From: Sulfitobacter mediterraneus
GTDB lineage: Bacteria > Pseudomonadota > Alphaproteobacteria > Rhodobacterales > Rhodobacteraceae
DNA length: 64,000 nucleotides
Reading direction: 5' to 3'
Assembly: GCF_003054325.1 (NCBI RefSeq)
Contig: NZ_QBKU01000011.1
Location: 100,841-164,840, forward strand
The notes under the pieces are model-generated. The model made no database searches, had not been told where the DNA came from, and saw only the letters and a list, made by a program, of their open reading frames with translations. Positions 35,677 through 47,603 of this stretch are shown in pieces; positions within the stretch are counted from its first letter, which is position 1, and every line of letters starts with the position of its first letter. A program made the position numbers and the translations under genes.

Positions 35677-36050
35677 GCAGTGATGCGATGGATATCCGCG
35701 CCAGTTGCCACTGCGGCGCTGTGATCTTATCGGCAACGCTGCCCCATGGCCTGTCCGATGCGGCCCGCTGCACCTGCTCGTTCTGCGCCCGCAGGCAGGC
35801 CGCTGCGGTCACCGCAACAACGGCATCGCTCAAGATCCTGAAAGGCGCGGACAACCTTGGTCTCTACACCTGGGGCACCCAAACCGCGCAGCATTACTTT
35901 TGCAAAACCTGCGGCATCTACACCCATCATCAACGCAGGTCCGACCCCGATGAATGCGGGATCAATCTGGGGTGTATTGACGGGGTCAAGACATGGGAGC
36001 ACGAGCCGTTCCCATGGAACGACGGCGTAAACCACCCATCAGATCAATAG
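35673..36050 (+). CDS. GFA-family zinc protein (second copy type)
   Basis: 125 residues (the Met at residue 6 is an alternative start). Zinc-binding cysteines are visible in C-H-C-G-A-V near residue 12, C-T-C-S-F-C near 33, and C-K-T-C-G near 77. The substrate is unknown for nearly all members. Translation is coupled to the rhomboid gene by a 4-bp overlap, but a functional link is not evident. It is much shorter than the GFA protein at 15501 and is not a recent duplicate. Confidence 0.82.
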   Translation: MSSDAMDIRASCHCGAVILSATLPHGLSDAARCTCSFCARRQAAAVTATTASLKILKGADNLGLYTWGTQTAQHYFCKTCGIYTHHQRRSDPDECGINLGCIDGVKTWEHEPFPWNDGVNHPSDQ

Positions 36051-36051
36051 A

Positions 36052-36837
36052 TCAGCCGCGCACGACCTTGGCAAAGTTTGAGAAGATCGCCTCGTTGGCG
36101 CAAATGATCTCACCATCCGTCAGAACATCGCCCGCAGGGTTCAGCGGCTCAACCAAGCCGCCCGCCTCTTTGACGATCAACATGCCCGCGGCCAGGTCCC
36201 AGGAATTCAAACGACGTTCCCAAAACCCGTCATAGCGGCCAGAGGCAACATAGGCCAAATCCAGCGCCGCAGAGCCCCAGCGCCGCACGCCCGCGCAGAC
36301 CGGCATCAATCGCGCCAGATCTTGCAGCGTTGCAGGCAGATCAGAGCGGCCCCCAAAGGGCAAACCAGTTGCAAAGATGCTCTCGATCATGCGGTTCCGG
36401 CCCGACACACGCATCCGGCTTTCGTTCATCCAAGCGCCTGTGCCCTTTTCGGCAAAGAACATCTCGTCTTTGGCAGGATCAAACACCACACCCGCAACGA
36501 TCTGGCCCTTGTGCTCCAGTGCGATGGAAATCGCCCAATGCGGCAGACCGTGCAGGAAATTGGTTGTGCCATCCAATGGGTCCACAATCCAGCGGCGCGT
36601 CGGGTCTTGGCCCGCCTCTTTGCCGCCCTCTTCGGCCAGCCAGCCATAGGTTGGGCGCGCGCCCATCAGCTCTTGCTTGAGCGTCCGTTCCGCTTCGAGA
36701 TCTGCCTTGCTGACGAAATCCCCGGCACCTTTGACAGAGACCTGCAGGTTTTCGACTTCACGGAAGTCCTTGATCAATGCCCGGCCCGCCTTGCGGGCAG
36801 CCTTGATCATAATGTTGAGATTCGCACTGCCAACCAT
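36052..36837 (-). CDS. suhB: inositol monophosphatase-family protein (SuhB-like)
   Basis: 261 residues from the ATG at 36837, which fits the family start. Magnesium-site motifs are seen: E-E-G-G near residue 70, W-I-V-D-P-L-D-G-T-T-N-F near 82, and W-D-L-A-A-G near 212. The family dephosphorylates inositol-1-phosphate or related sugar phosphates; bacterial SuhB also acts in rRNA transcription. Only 1 bp separates its stop from the convergent GFA gene. Confidence 0.9.
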   Translation of the reverse strand: MVGSANLNIMIKAARKAGRALIKDFREVENLQVSVKGAGDFVSKADLEAERTLKQELMGARPTYGWLAEEGGKEAGQDPTRRWIVDPLDGTTNFLHGLPHWAISIALEHKGQIVAGVVFDPAKDEMFFAEKGTGAWMNESRMRVSGRNRMIESIFATGLPFGGRSDLPATLQDLARLMPVCAGVRRWGSAALDLAYVASGRYDGFWERRLNSWDLAAGMLIVKEAGGLVEPLNPAGDVLTDGEIICANEAIFSNFAKVVRG

Positions 36838-36997
36838 TTGCTGTACCTTCGATGGATCAGGCGCTGCGTATAAGCGCCAATGCCGCGAATGCCAAGGGGC
36901 AGATCCAAACTGACGCACCGTGATTTTGATCTGCCCTTGCAATCGCCGCACCGCCCGGCACCATGCCCCCCAATCAACAGATCAAAGGGAGAGACAG

Positions 36998-38038
36998 ATG
37001 AGCGACCAGATGCAACAGATCGTGCTGGCCAGCCGCCCCACGGGCGCACCCAGCCAAGAGAATTTCCGCCTTGAGAGCGCGGCAATCCCCAGCCCTGGCG
37101 AGGGCGAGATCTTGGTAAAAGTCAGCCATATGTCGCTGGATCCCTATATGCGCGGCCGCATGGACGATGCAAAATCCTACGCCGCACCGGTGCCGATCGG
37201 CGGCAAAATGGAGGGCGGCAGCGTTGGTGTGGTCCTGTCATCCAACGCGCCGGGCTTTGCCGAGGGCGATCATATGTTCGGCCCGTTTGGTTGGGCCACA
37301 CACAGCACCGCCAATGCCAAAATGTGCCGCAAGCTGGACCCGGCGCAGGCCCCCGTGACCACGTCACTCGGCGTGCTGGGCATGCCCGGTTTCACCGGCT
37401 GGCTGGGCCTCAAGGAATATGGCCGCCCCAAATCGGGAGAAACCCTCGCCGTTGCTGCGGCAACCGGACCAGTTGGCTCTATGGTCGGGCAGCTTGCCAA
37501 GGCGCAGGGGCTGCGCACGGTGGGCATCGCAGGCGGCGCTGAGAAATGTGCGTTGGCCAAGGGCAGCTTTGGCTTTGACGCCTGCATCGACCACCGCGCT
37601 TATGACAACGTCAAAGACCTGCGCAAAGCCATGAAAGAAGCCGCACCAGACGGCATAGACGTCTATTTCGAAAACGTCGGCGGGCCGGTTCTGGATGCGG
37701 CCCTGTCTTTGATGAACCCACATGGCCGTATCCCCGTCTGCGGGATGATCGCATGGTACAACGCGGGCGGTCTGGGTGCCGACGCTGCCGGTCAGGGGCT
37801 GACGGCGCCGAAAATTTGGCGCACGATCTTGGTCAACTTCCTCAGCGTGAACGGCTTTATCATCTCAAATCACTGGGACCGCTTCCCAGAGTTTGTCGCA
37901 GAGGTCGCGCCAATGATCGCCGATGGCAGGGTCAAATACCAAGAAGACATCACCGAAGGGCTGGAAAACGCACCGCAAGCCTTCATGGATTTGCTGACCG
38001 GCGGCAATCACGGCAAAGCGATTGTGAAAGTCGGCTGA
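36998..38038 (+). CDS. MDR-family NADP-dependent oxidoreductase (CurA/LTB4DH-like)
   Basis: 346 residues from the ATG at 36998, after a GGGAGAGA site. Zinc-free medium-chain dehydrogenase/reductase with the nucleotide-binding motif A-A-T-G-P-V-G-S-M-V-G near residue 155 and the substrate-loop S-L-D-P-Y-M-R-G-R near 48, which is typical of leukotriene-B4 12-hydroxydehydrogenase/CurA enzymes. These reduce the double bond of alpha,beta-unsaturated ketones and aldehydes. Monocistronic. Confidence 0.88.
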   Translation: MSDQMQQIVLASRPTGAPSQENFRLESAAIPSPGEGEILVKVSHMSLDPYMRGRMDDAKSYAAPVPIGGKMEGGSVGVVLSSNAPGFAEGDHMFGPFGWATHSTANAKMCRKLDPAQAPVTTSLGVLGMPGFTGWLGLKEYGRPKSGETLAVAAATGPVGSMVGQLAKAQGLRTVGIAGGAEKCALAKGSFGFDACIDHRAYDNVKDLRKAMKEAAPDGIDVYFENVGGPVLDAALSLMNPHGRIPVCGMIAWYNAGGLGADAAGQGLTAPKIWRTILVNFLSVNGFIISNHWDRFPEFVAEVAPMIADGRVKYQEDITEGLENAPQAFMDLLTGGNHGKAIVKVG

Positions 38039-38064
38039 CACCCGGGGCCTTGCCCCGGACCCCA

Positions 38065-38124
38065 GAGGTTTAAGGGCCAAATGAAGAAAAAGGCGCTCTT
38101 CTCTTCATTTGGCTCAAAAAACCT
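38065..38124. repeat. palindromic element A (GCCAAATGAAG arms)
   Basis: Long inverted repeat between the convergent MDR and metR genes: GCCAAATGAAGA (38076-38087) pairs exactly with TCTTCATTTGGC (38102-38113), with outer arms AGGTTT/AAACCT. The same core arms occur in element B at 44027-44130. Another hairpin (ATCGCCG-TTTG-CGGCGAT) follows directly. Here the position fits a bidirectional terminator. Confidence 0.7.
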
Positions 38125-38163
38125 CCGGGGGAATCGCCGTTTGCGGCGATGGGGGCTGGCCCC

Positions 38164-39069
38164 CTATTGCGCTTGCAGTTTACGGGCCTCTTCCCCAGCC
38201 AGACGCAACAACTCGTCCATGAACGGTTTGCCCAGATCATCCTCGCGCACGGCGGCATAAAGCCGGCGGGTGATGCCGTCTTTGGTGAGGGGGCGGGTGA
38301 CATAGTCAGAGCTGTATTTCACCTCGCGCACCACCCAATCGGGCAGCACGGAAACACCGCGATTTGACGCGACCAGCAGCAAGATCACCGCCGTCAGTTC
38401 AACCTGCCGGATGGCGGCGGGTTCGACTTTGGCGGGGATCAACAACTGGCTGAAGATATCCAGCCTCGTGCGTTCTACTGGATAGGTGATGAGGGTTTCC
38501 GCGCGAAAATCTGCGGCCTCTACATAGGTTTTTTGTGCCAGAGGATGGTTGGCCGATGCGACAAAAACTGGATTATAATCGAAGAGTTCAACAAATTTCA
38601 CGCCCGGCAGTTCCTCTGGGTCGGAAGACACCACCAGATCGACCTCTTCGCGCAGCAGTGCGGGCAGCGCGTCAAAGGCCAGACCGGGGCGGATGTCCAC
38701 ATCCACATCCGGCCAGGCGCGGCGGAAGTGTTCGAGCACCGGAAACAGCCATTCAAAACATGCGTGGCATTCGATGGCGATGTGCATGCGCCCGGTGCTG
38801 CCCTCGCGCAGACCGGCAAATTCGTCCTGCAGCGCCTGCACCTGCGGCAACACCTGCTGCGCCAGTTTCAGCAGCCGTTGCCCTGCGGGCGAAAGCTTCA
38901 GCGGCTTGGAACGGCGCACAAAAAGTTCCACTCCTGCCTGATCTTCCAGCCCTTTCACCTGATGGCTGAGCGCGGATTGCGTGATGTTCATCTGTTCGGC
39001 GGCGCGGGCCAGACCGCCGGCCTCGTGGATGGCCTGAATCGTACGCAGGTGACGGAATTCGATATGCAT
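38164..39069 (-). CDS. metR: MetR, LysR-family activator of methionine genes
   Basis: About 301 residues from the ATG at 39069 (starts at 39078 or a GTG at 39081 are possible; the chosen one aligns with the start of enterobacterial MetR). LysR helix-turn-helix near residues 18-37 (L-A-R-A-A-E-Q-M-N-I-T-Q-S-A-L-S-H). The effector domain has I-E-C-H-A-C-F-E-W-L and Y-P-V-E-R-T-R-L-D, both closely like MetR. MetR uses homocysteine as co-inducer. It is divergent from metF across 82 bp, the classic arrangement. Confidence 0.9.
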   Translation of the reverse strand: MHIEFRHLRTIQAIHEAGGLARAAEQMNITQSALSHQVKGLEDQAGVELFVRRSKPLKLSPAGQRLLKLAQQVLPQVQALQDEFAGLREGSTGRMHIAIECHACFEWLFPVLEHFRRAWPDVDVDIRPGLAFDALPALLREEVDLVVSSDPEELPGVKFVELFDYNPVFVASANHPLAQKTYVEAADFRAETLITYPVERTRLDIFSQLLIPAKVEPAAIRQVELTAVILLLVASNRGVSVLPDWVVREVKYSSDYVTRPLTKDGITRRLYAAVREDDLGKPFMDELLRLAGEEARKLQAQ

Positions 39070-39107
39070 ATGAGGCATCACTCATGTTCAAGATGAAAGT
39101 TATGAAT

Positions 39108-39135
39108 TTGTCTCACATCAAGAAACATGAGACAA
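39108..39135. promoter_or_regulatory. inverted repeat in the metR-metF promoter
   Basis: TTGTCTCA (39108-39115) and TGAGACAA (39128-39135), perfect 8-bp arms with a 12-bp spacer, in the middle of the divergent promoter. A likely MetR operator, though it differs from the enteric TGAA-N5-TTCA consensus. Confidence 0.5.
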
Positions 39136-39151
39136 GCAAGGAAATTCGCAC

Positions 39152-40033
39152 ATGAGGATCACCGCTATGCCAACCCCTGCCGTTTCATTTGAGGTTTTTC
39201 CACCCCGTAACGTGGATGCCGCGTTCAAACTGTGGGACACCGCGCAGGCGCTGGCCCCGTTGGCGCCGCGGTTTTTCTCGGTCACCTATGGCGCAGGCGG
39301 CACGACGCGCGACTTAACTCATGATGCAGCGCATGTTCTGGCGCGGACCTCTGGCTTGCCGGTGGCCGGGCATTTGACCTGTGTCGGCGCCAGCCGCGCC
39401 GATACCTTGGCCGTTGCCAAAGGGTATGCTGAGATCGGCGTGACCGATATTGTTGCTCTTCGCGGCGATCCTGAAGGCGGGGCGGAAACATTCACCCCGC
39501 ATCCTGACGGGTTTCAGGACAGTTGCGAGCTGATCACAGCGCTGGCGGAAACCGGCACCTTCAACATTCGTGTGGGTGCCTATCCTGATGTGCATCCCGA
39601 AGCGTCAGACGCCCAAGCCAATGTTAACTGGCTCAAGCGCAAGTTTGAGGCGGGCGCAGATGAGGCGATCACCCAGTTTTTCTTTGATGCCGACAGCTTT
39701 CTGCGGTTCCGTGATGCCTGTGCCAAAGCGGGCATCGACAAGCCGGTGACCCCCGGTATTTTGCCCATCGTAAACTGGAAATCCGCCCGCAGTTTTGCCC
39801 AGCGCTGTGGCACCCCGATCCCCGATTGGCTGGATCAGGCCTTTGACGCGGCGATCCGGGATGATCGGCATGATCTGTTGGCCACAGCCCTGTGCACGGA
39901 AATGTGCAGCAAGCTGGTGGATGAAGGGGTTGATGCCTTGCATTTTTACACCCTGAACCGCCCCGATCTGACACGCAACGTGTGCCGGGCCTTGGGTGTC
40001 ATGCCGCAGATTGCCCTTTCGGACGTGGCGTAA
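39152..40033 (+). CDS. metF: MetF, methylenetetrahydrofolate reductase
   Basis: 293 residues; the start at 39152 has an AAGGAA site 8 bases upstream. Early S-F-E-V-F-P-P-R near residue 12, Y-G-A-G-G-T-T-R-D near 45, and A-L-R-G-D-P-E-G-G near 107 are MetF signatures for the FAD-binding barrel. It makes 5-methyl-THF for methionine synthesis. Faces metR, its probable activator. Confidence 0.95.
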   Translation: MRITAMPTPAVSFEVFPPRNVDAAFKLWDTAQALAPLAPRFFSVTYGAGGTTRDLTHDAAHVLARTSGLPVAGHLTCVGASRADTLAVAKGYAEIGVTDIVALRGDPEGGAETFTPHPDGFQDSCELITALAETGTFNIRVGAYPDVHPEASDAQANVNWLKRKFEAGADEAITQFFFDADSFLRFRDACAKAGIDKPVTPGILPIVNWKSARSFAQRCGTPIPDWLDQAFDAAIRDDRHDLLATALCTEMCSKLVDEGVDALHFYTLNRPDLTRNVCRALGVMPQIALSDVA

Positions 40034-40096
40034 CAGCTTGCACTTTCACGGTTTTGCGCCCTAGCATTTGCGCAAATATCCAAACCGGAGAGTGCC

Positions 40097-40579
40097 ATGC
40101 CCCGCGTTGCCGAACGCCCCGAAGACCTGCTGAGCCAAAGCGAGGCGTTGTCCTTGTCGGGGCTCGAATTCATGCAGCGGATTGTGGATGGCACGAACCC
40201 CGGTCCGCCGATCGGTCAGACCATGGGTTACACACTGTTAGAGGTTGAAGATGGCCGCGCCGTGTTTCGCGGTGCGCCCACATTCATGATGACCAACCCA
40301 ATGGGCACGGTGCATGGCGGCTGGTATGGCACCTTGCTGGACAGTGCGATGGCCTGCGCGGTGATGACCAAAGTGCCGCGCGGCAGCGTCTACACAACGT
40401 TGGAATACAAGATCAATATCCTGCGGGCGATCCCGATTGGCATGGAGGTCGACACCATCGGCATCGCAGATCATGTCGGCCGGTCCACCGGGGTAGCACA
40501 TGGTGAAATCCGCGGTGTTGAAGATGGCAAGCTTTATGCCACCGGATCGACAACCTGCATTGTGATGAAGCTCGGCTAG
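40097..40579 (+). CDS. PaaI-family hotdog thioesterase
   Basis: 160 residues with the hotdog-fold motif M-G-T-V-H-G-G-W-Y near residue 72, followed by L-L-D-S-A-M-A, matching the PaaI/YdiI thioesterase group that hydrolyses acyl- or aryl-CoA thioesters. The 3' ends of this gene and of the convergent DUF2235 gene overlap by 4 bp. The substrate is not indicated by context. Confidence 0.82.
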   Translation: MPRVAERPEDLLSQSEALSLSGLEFMQRIVDGTNPGPPIGQTMGYTLLEVEDGRAVFRGAPTFMMTNPMGTVHGGWYGTLLDSAMACAVMTKVPRGSVYTTLEYKINILRAIPIGMEVDTIGIADHVGRSTGVAHGEIRGVEDGKLYATGSTTCIVMKLG

Positions 40580-41655
40580 CGCGTCACCGCATCAACGAGG
40601 CTTGAGCGCACGGGTTTTGCGCGCCCTTGGTGTTCTTGCAGCGTCTCATGCAGGCGCTCTGACGGATCGGCCCCAACCTTGCGCTTGCGGCGGCTCATGA
40701 ACATTTTGCCGTAGCCGCGCCATTTGCCCGCAGAGGGCGCATCAATGTCCTGATCAAATCGCAGCTTCCATCCGGCGGGCATCGGCAGTCCGGTCTCTTC
40801 GATCCGGGCCAAAAGCCACACCAGCGGGATATTGGCCAAGGGCCGCGCGGCCTCATACCCGCCAAGCTGACCGCCAACATCACCATGGGTGCCGCGAAAC
40901 CAAACCTGTTCGACGTGGCCATTGAACCCGGCATGGGTTTCCCAAAGCACCGGCGCAAAGGCGAGGCGGGATTCGTGAAACGCCAGCGCGTGAAATCCGT
41001 TGCGAATGGTCCCGCCCAAATCATGGTTGTGAAAGGCATGGCGCGGCTCCGTCAAACGCCACAGCACCGGGGCGTTGATTCCGAGGGATTTGACCGTATC
41101 CCAGACGCCAATCGCCTCAATCTCGACCCGCTCATGGCAATGCACATCGGCGAAGGCCCGCGCCGCAGCGCCAAACGGGTTGTTCTCATAATGACGGTAA
41201 GCATCGCGGATGTTCCGCTCGGTCGCGCAATCGGCCCGGAGCAGACCGACCTGATCCATGATGCCTGCAAGGCTGCGCACCGCATAGGCACCGCGCGAAT
41301 AGCCAAGCATATATATCTTGTCACCGGGTCTGAACCGCGAAGCCAGATAGCCATAGGCGCGTTTGATCTGGCGGTTGATCCCCCGCCCCATCGCCACATC
41401 CACAGCGGACCGCCAGTCGCGCCATTGCAGACCCGGCTCATAATAGATGGAAATGTCGCTGCCCATCTCGCGCAGCAGGGCATAGGCGCGGCCTGCGTTG
41501 GTCTGGCTCTCCGGATCGAGGGAAGACATCGTGCCGTCGAGGATGATCACATGGGTGACATTGCCCCGCCGCGGACCGAAGTCAGAGGCAGGGCGATGCC
41601 AAAGACGCCCGAACAGGCGGCTGAGAAAGCTGTCATTCCGCAGCGATGGACGCAC
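40576..41655 (-). CDS. DUF2235 alpha/beta-hydrolase-like protein
   Basis: 359 residues from a GTG at 41655, which lies inside the end of the preceding gene (23-bp overlap). Motifs of the DUF2235 family are visible: I-I-L-D-G-T near residue 37, the nucleophile elbow G-Y-S-R-G-A near 118, and W-D-T-V near 184. DUF2235 is shared with type VI secretion phospholipase effectors of the Tle1 type, but no secretion genes are near, and many members are housekeeping proteins of unknown role. Convergent with the thioesterase gene. Confidence 0.82.
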   Translation of the reverse strand: MRPSLRNDSFLSRLFGRLWHRPASDFGPRRGNVTHVIILDGTMSSLDPESQTNAGRAYALLREMGSDISIYYEPGLQWRDWRSAVDVAMGRGINRQIKRAYGYLASRFRPGDKIYMLGYSRGAYAVRSLAGIMDQVGLLRADCATERNIRDAYRHYENNPFGAAARAFADVHCHERVEIEAIGVWDTVKSLGINAPVLWRLTEPRHAFHNHDLGGTIRNGFHALAFHESRLAFAPVLWETHAGFNGHVEQVWFRGTHGDVGGQLGGYEAARPLANIPLVWLLARIEETGLPMPAGWKLRFDQDIDAPSAGKWRGYGKMFMSRRKRKVGADPSERLHETLQEHQGRAKPVRSSLVDAVTR

Positions 41656-43930
41656 CTTTCAACATCTCCCAAACACGGTGCGGCGTGAATGGCATATCTG
41701 CCTGCCGCACCCCCTGATCCCACAGTGCATCCTGCACCGCGTTCGATATCGCCGCGAGCGCCCCAACCGTGCCCGCCTCGCCGCAGCCCTTCATTCCCAT
41801 GAGATTGGCCGTTGAGGGCACCGGCTCTGACGTGAAAGAAATATTGGGAAGATCCGCCGCGCGGGGCAAGGCATAGTCCATAAACGATGCCGTGAGCAGC
41901 TGGCCGTCCTCGTCATAGACAACCCGTTCCTGCACGGCCTGCCCAATGCCCTGAGCGACCCCGCCATGCACCTGACCTTCGGCCAGCATCGGGTTGATAA
42001 GATTGCCAAAATCATCAACCACGGTGTAGCGATCGGTGGTTACAACGCCGGTCTCGGGGTCAATCACAACCTCGGCAACATGCGCCCCGTTGGGGTAGCT
42101 GCGCCCCGGCAAGGTGGCGCGTTCGTGATGCTCCAGCAGATCCTCGCGGCCCTTCTCGCGGGCCATCTCGGCAACCTCCAGCATCGTTGGTGTCAGGTTG
42201 GACCCATCGGCGCGGAACCGTTCATCGTCAAATTCGACCGCACTGGCAGGCACGCCCATTTTCTCGGCCAGAAAGGCGGTGAAGGCCTCGGTCATTTTGG
42301 CCACCGTCGCCAGCGTCGCGGTGTTCTGCGTGGTGACAGAGCGTGAACCGCCGGTGCCGCCGCCCTGTTTGATCAAGTCGGAATCCCCCTGCACCACGGT
42401 GATCAGTTCTGCGGGAATGCCCGTCTGATCCGACAGGAACTGCGCATAAACTGTTTCATGCCCCTGACCGTTGCTTTGAGTGCCGACAAAGATCTTCACC
42501 GTGCCATCCTCTTCAAAGACCACCTTGGCCCCTTCCGAAGGATCGCCCAGAATACTTTCGATATAGTAACACAGGCCCTGCCCCCGCAGCAGACCACGCT
42601 TGGCATCCGCGGCGCGGCGGGCCTCAAATCCGGCGCGGTCGGCCTCGGCCGCCATTCGGGTCAGCAGACGGTTGAACTCGCCCACGTCATAGGTCTCACC
42701 CGTGGCGGATGTATAGGGAAACTGATCGGGTTTGATAAAGTTGATCCGCCGCAGCTCCCATGGATCAATGCCCAGCTCGCGGGCGGCACGATCCATCAAC
42801 CGCTCCAGCACATAAATCGCCTCAGGCCGTCCGGCGCCGCGATAGGCGTCCACCTGCACGGTGTTGGTGTAGTACCCTTCGACCTGCAACCAGGTGGTCT
42901 GAACGTCGTAAACACCCATCAATACCCGGCTGAACAGCAAGGTCTGAATGGGCTGGCCAAACTGCGAGTTATAGGCACCCAAATTGCAGCGGGTGCTAAC
43001 CCGATATGCGGTGATCTTGTTGTTTGTATCAAAGGCAAACTCGGCCAGCGAGGTCAGATCGCGACCGCCATTGTCGGTCAGCATCGCCTCTGTCCGCTCC
43101 GACATCCAGCGCACCGGACGGCCCAAGACCCGCGCCGCCTGCGCCACGCTGAAATACTCCGGATAGGTCATGCCCTTCATGCCAAAGCCGCCGCCGGTGT
43201 CCGGGTTGGTGACGCGCACCTGATCTTCCTCAAGATCAAAGGCCTTTTGCAAGAACCCCTTGTGCACCCAGACGCCCTGCCCGTTGATCGACACATGAAC
43301 CCGGCCGTTGTCCCATTCGGCGTAACAGCCGCGCGGCTCAATCGAATTGACGATGATGCGGTTGTCATCCACCTGCAACGCCACGGTTTTGGCTGCCGCA
43401 TCAAAGGCGGCCTGCGTTGCGGCCTCATCGCCCATGCCCCAATCAAAGGCACAATTGTCGGGCGCCTCATCGTGCACGGCTGCGCCGCCGCGGGCCATAT
43501 CCACCTTGGCCGGCAGATCATCGACGTCAAACATGATCATCTCGGCCGCATCCCGCGCCTGCGCCAAACTGTCCGCCACGATCAAGGCCACCGGCTCACC
43601 CACATAGCGGACCTTGCCCTTGGCCAGCATCGGGCGCTGCGGCTTGGCCCCTTTGGTGCCATCGCGGTTGTCGACCACGGCCCCGGCCATGGAAACATCC
43701 ATGCCCGCCGCCTCAAGATCCGCGCAGGTCAGGACCAGATGCACGCCCTCAAGCTCGGCCGCATCGCTGACGTCCAACTCGGTGATGACCCCATGGGCAA
43801 CCGAAGAGCGAAAGAAGAAACCGTGCAGTGATCCTTGCGGCGCAATGTCATCGACATATTGCCCCTCGCCGGTGAGAAACCGCATGTCCTCGGTCCGCTT
43901 GACCGGCTGACTTTTACCAAACTTATCCAT
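41633..43930 (-). CDS. xanthine dehydrogenase-family molybdopterin-binding subunit
   Basis: 765 residues from the ATG at 43930. The Mo-site motif G-Q-G-H-E-T is near residue 520 and a loop Y-R-G-A-G-R-P-E-A near 375. Form I CO dehydrogenase has A-Y-x-C-S-F-R at that loop, so this is a form II-like aldehyde or N-heterocycle hydroxylase rather than a true CO dehydrogenase. Such enzymes normally need a FAD subunit and a 2Fe-2S subunit; neither is encoded in the neighbourhood. Confidence 0.88.
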   Translation of the reverse strand: MDKFGKSQPVKRTEDMRFLTGEGQYVDDIAPQGSLHGFFFRSSVAHGVITELDVSDAAELEGVHLVLTCADLEAAGMDVSMAGAVVDNRDGTKGAKPQRPMLAKGKVRYVGEPVALIVADSLAQARDAAEMIMFDVDDLPAKVDMARGGAAVHDEAPDNCAFDWGMGDEAATQAAFDAAAKTVALQVDDNRIIVNSIEPRGCYAEWDNGRVHVSINGQGVWVHKGFLQKAFDLEEDQVRVTNPDTGGGFGMKGMTYPEYFSVAQAARVLGRPVRWMSERTEAMLTDNGGRDLTSLAEFAFDTNNKITAYRVSTRCNLGAYNSQFGQPIQTLLFSRVLMGVYDVQTTWLQVEGYYTNTVQVDAYRGAGRPEAIYVLERLMDRAARELGIDPWELRRINFIKPDQFPYTSATGETYDVGEFNRLLTRMAAEADRAGFEARRAADAKRGLLRGQGLCYYIESILGDPSEGAKVVFEEDGTVKIFVGTQSNGQGHETVYAQFLSDQTGIPAELITVVQGDSDLIKQGGGTGGSRSVTTQNTATLATVAKMTEAFTAFLAEKMGVPASAVEFDDERFRADGSNLTPTMLEVAEMAREKGREDLLEHHERATLPGRSYPNGAHVAEVVIDPETGVVTTDRYTVVDDFGNLINPMLAEGQVHGGVAQGIGQAVQERVVYDEDGQLLTASFMDYALPRAADLPNISFTSEPVPSTANLMGMKGCGEAGTVGALAAISNAVQDALWDQGVRQADMPFTPHRVWEMLKGASIAAE

Positions 43931-44296
43931 CTGCGGATCCTCCAACACTATATTAGGTACAACAGATAAAGGGCTGAGGCGGCTTGTCCAGCCAGAACCG
44001 GCAGCCCACGCTGATAACGCAGGGTAGAGTTTTTCTTGCCAAATGAAGCAATACAACCGCTCTGACATCAAGCGAAGCCTGTGCAGCAAGGCACATACCC
44101 CGATCCCGCTTCATTTGGCCCTTAAAACTCTCCCGTATTCACCGCCCGCGCCGTGCTTTTGCGGCGGCAGCGCAGGAACACGGGCCGGAGGGCGGGGCGA
44201 TCTGCGCTTTTGCGCAGGAGCGGCGGCCAGCCGCCCTTTCCCTTGCTGCAATCCTCCGGTAGACCCCCATCCCAAACGACCACAGGATTTACGATC
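43931..44296. other. divergent promoter/leader region with palindromes
   Basis: 366 bp without a gene between the molybdenum-enzyme gene and valS. It holds palindromic element B (44027-44130) and, closer to valS, two further hairpins: CTGCGC-TTTT-GCGCAG at 44202-44217 and GGCGG-CCAG-CCGCC at 44222-44235 followed by CTTTCCCTT. The last one could be an attenuator in the valS leader. No T-box motif was seen. Confidence 0.5.
44027..44130. repeat. palindromic element B (GCCAAATGAAG arms)
   Basis: GCCAAATGAAGC (44038-44049) pairs exactly with GCTTCATTTGGC (44108-44119), with outer arms GAGTTTT / AAAACTC and a 58-bp loop. Core arms and outer A/T-rich extension match element A at 38065. As the flanking genes diverge here, this copy is not a terminator by position. 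Confidence 0.7.
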
Positions 44297-47365
<3,069 letters not shown>

Positions 47366-47373
47366 TCCGAAGG

Positions 47374-47396
47374 CCGCGCGATGCGCGGTGCTTTTC
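47374..47396 (+). terminator. terminator after valS
   Basis: CCGCGC-GAT-GCGCGG stem (47374-47388) followed by TGCTTTTC, 9 bp after the valS stop. Confidence 0.6.
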
Positions 47397-47534
47397 ATTG
47401 GAGCTTGTCGCCGCCTGAGCCAATCACGGTGATGCTGGTGGCAAGGCTAAGGGGTTTGATATCGCTGAGATGGTGTTCAGGGCGCAATGCGTCCTGAACG
47501 ACCTTGGTCAAGTGTTTATGCGAGTCGCAGCGGC

Positions 47535-47582
47535 GTCAAGGACAGGCCGCGCCGATGGCGAGGTCGCGCTGCGATCCTTGAC
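47535..47582. other. inverted repeat upstream of the crotonase stop
   Basis: GTCAAGGA (47535-47542) and TCCTTGAC (47575-47582) form perfect 8-bp arms around a G+C-rich 32-bp loop that can fold further. It lies 21 bp after the crotonase stop (minus strand) and could serve as its transcript end. Confidence 0.4.
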
Positions 47583-47603
47583 CCCACTTCGAATCGCGGG
47601 GGA

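Noticed and set aside
39070..39151. Possible SAM or SAH riboswitch before metF
   Set aside because: The leader is too short and lacks the conserved core; the inverted repeat there fits a protein operator better.
42458..43831. 457-residue open frame opposite the molybdenum-enzyme gene
   Set aside because: Antisense shadow; the true gene has clear cofactor motifs.
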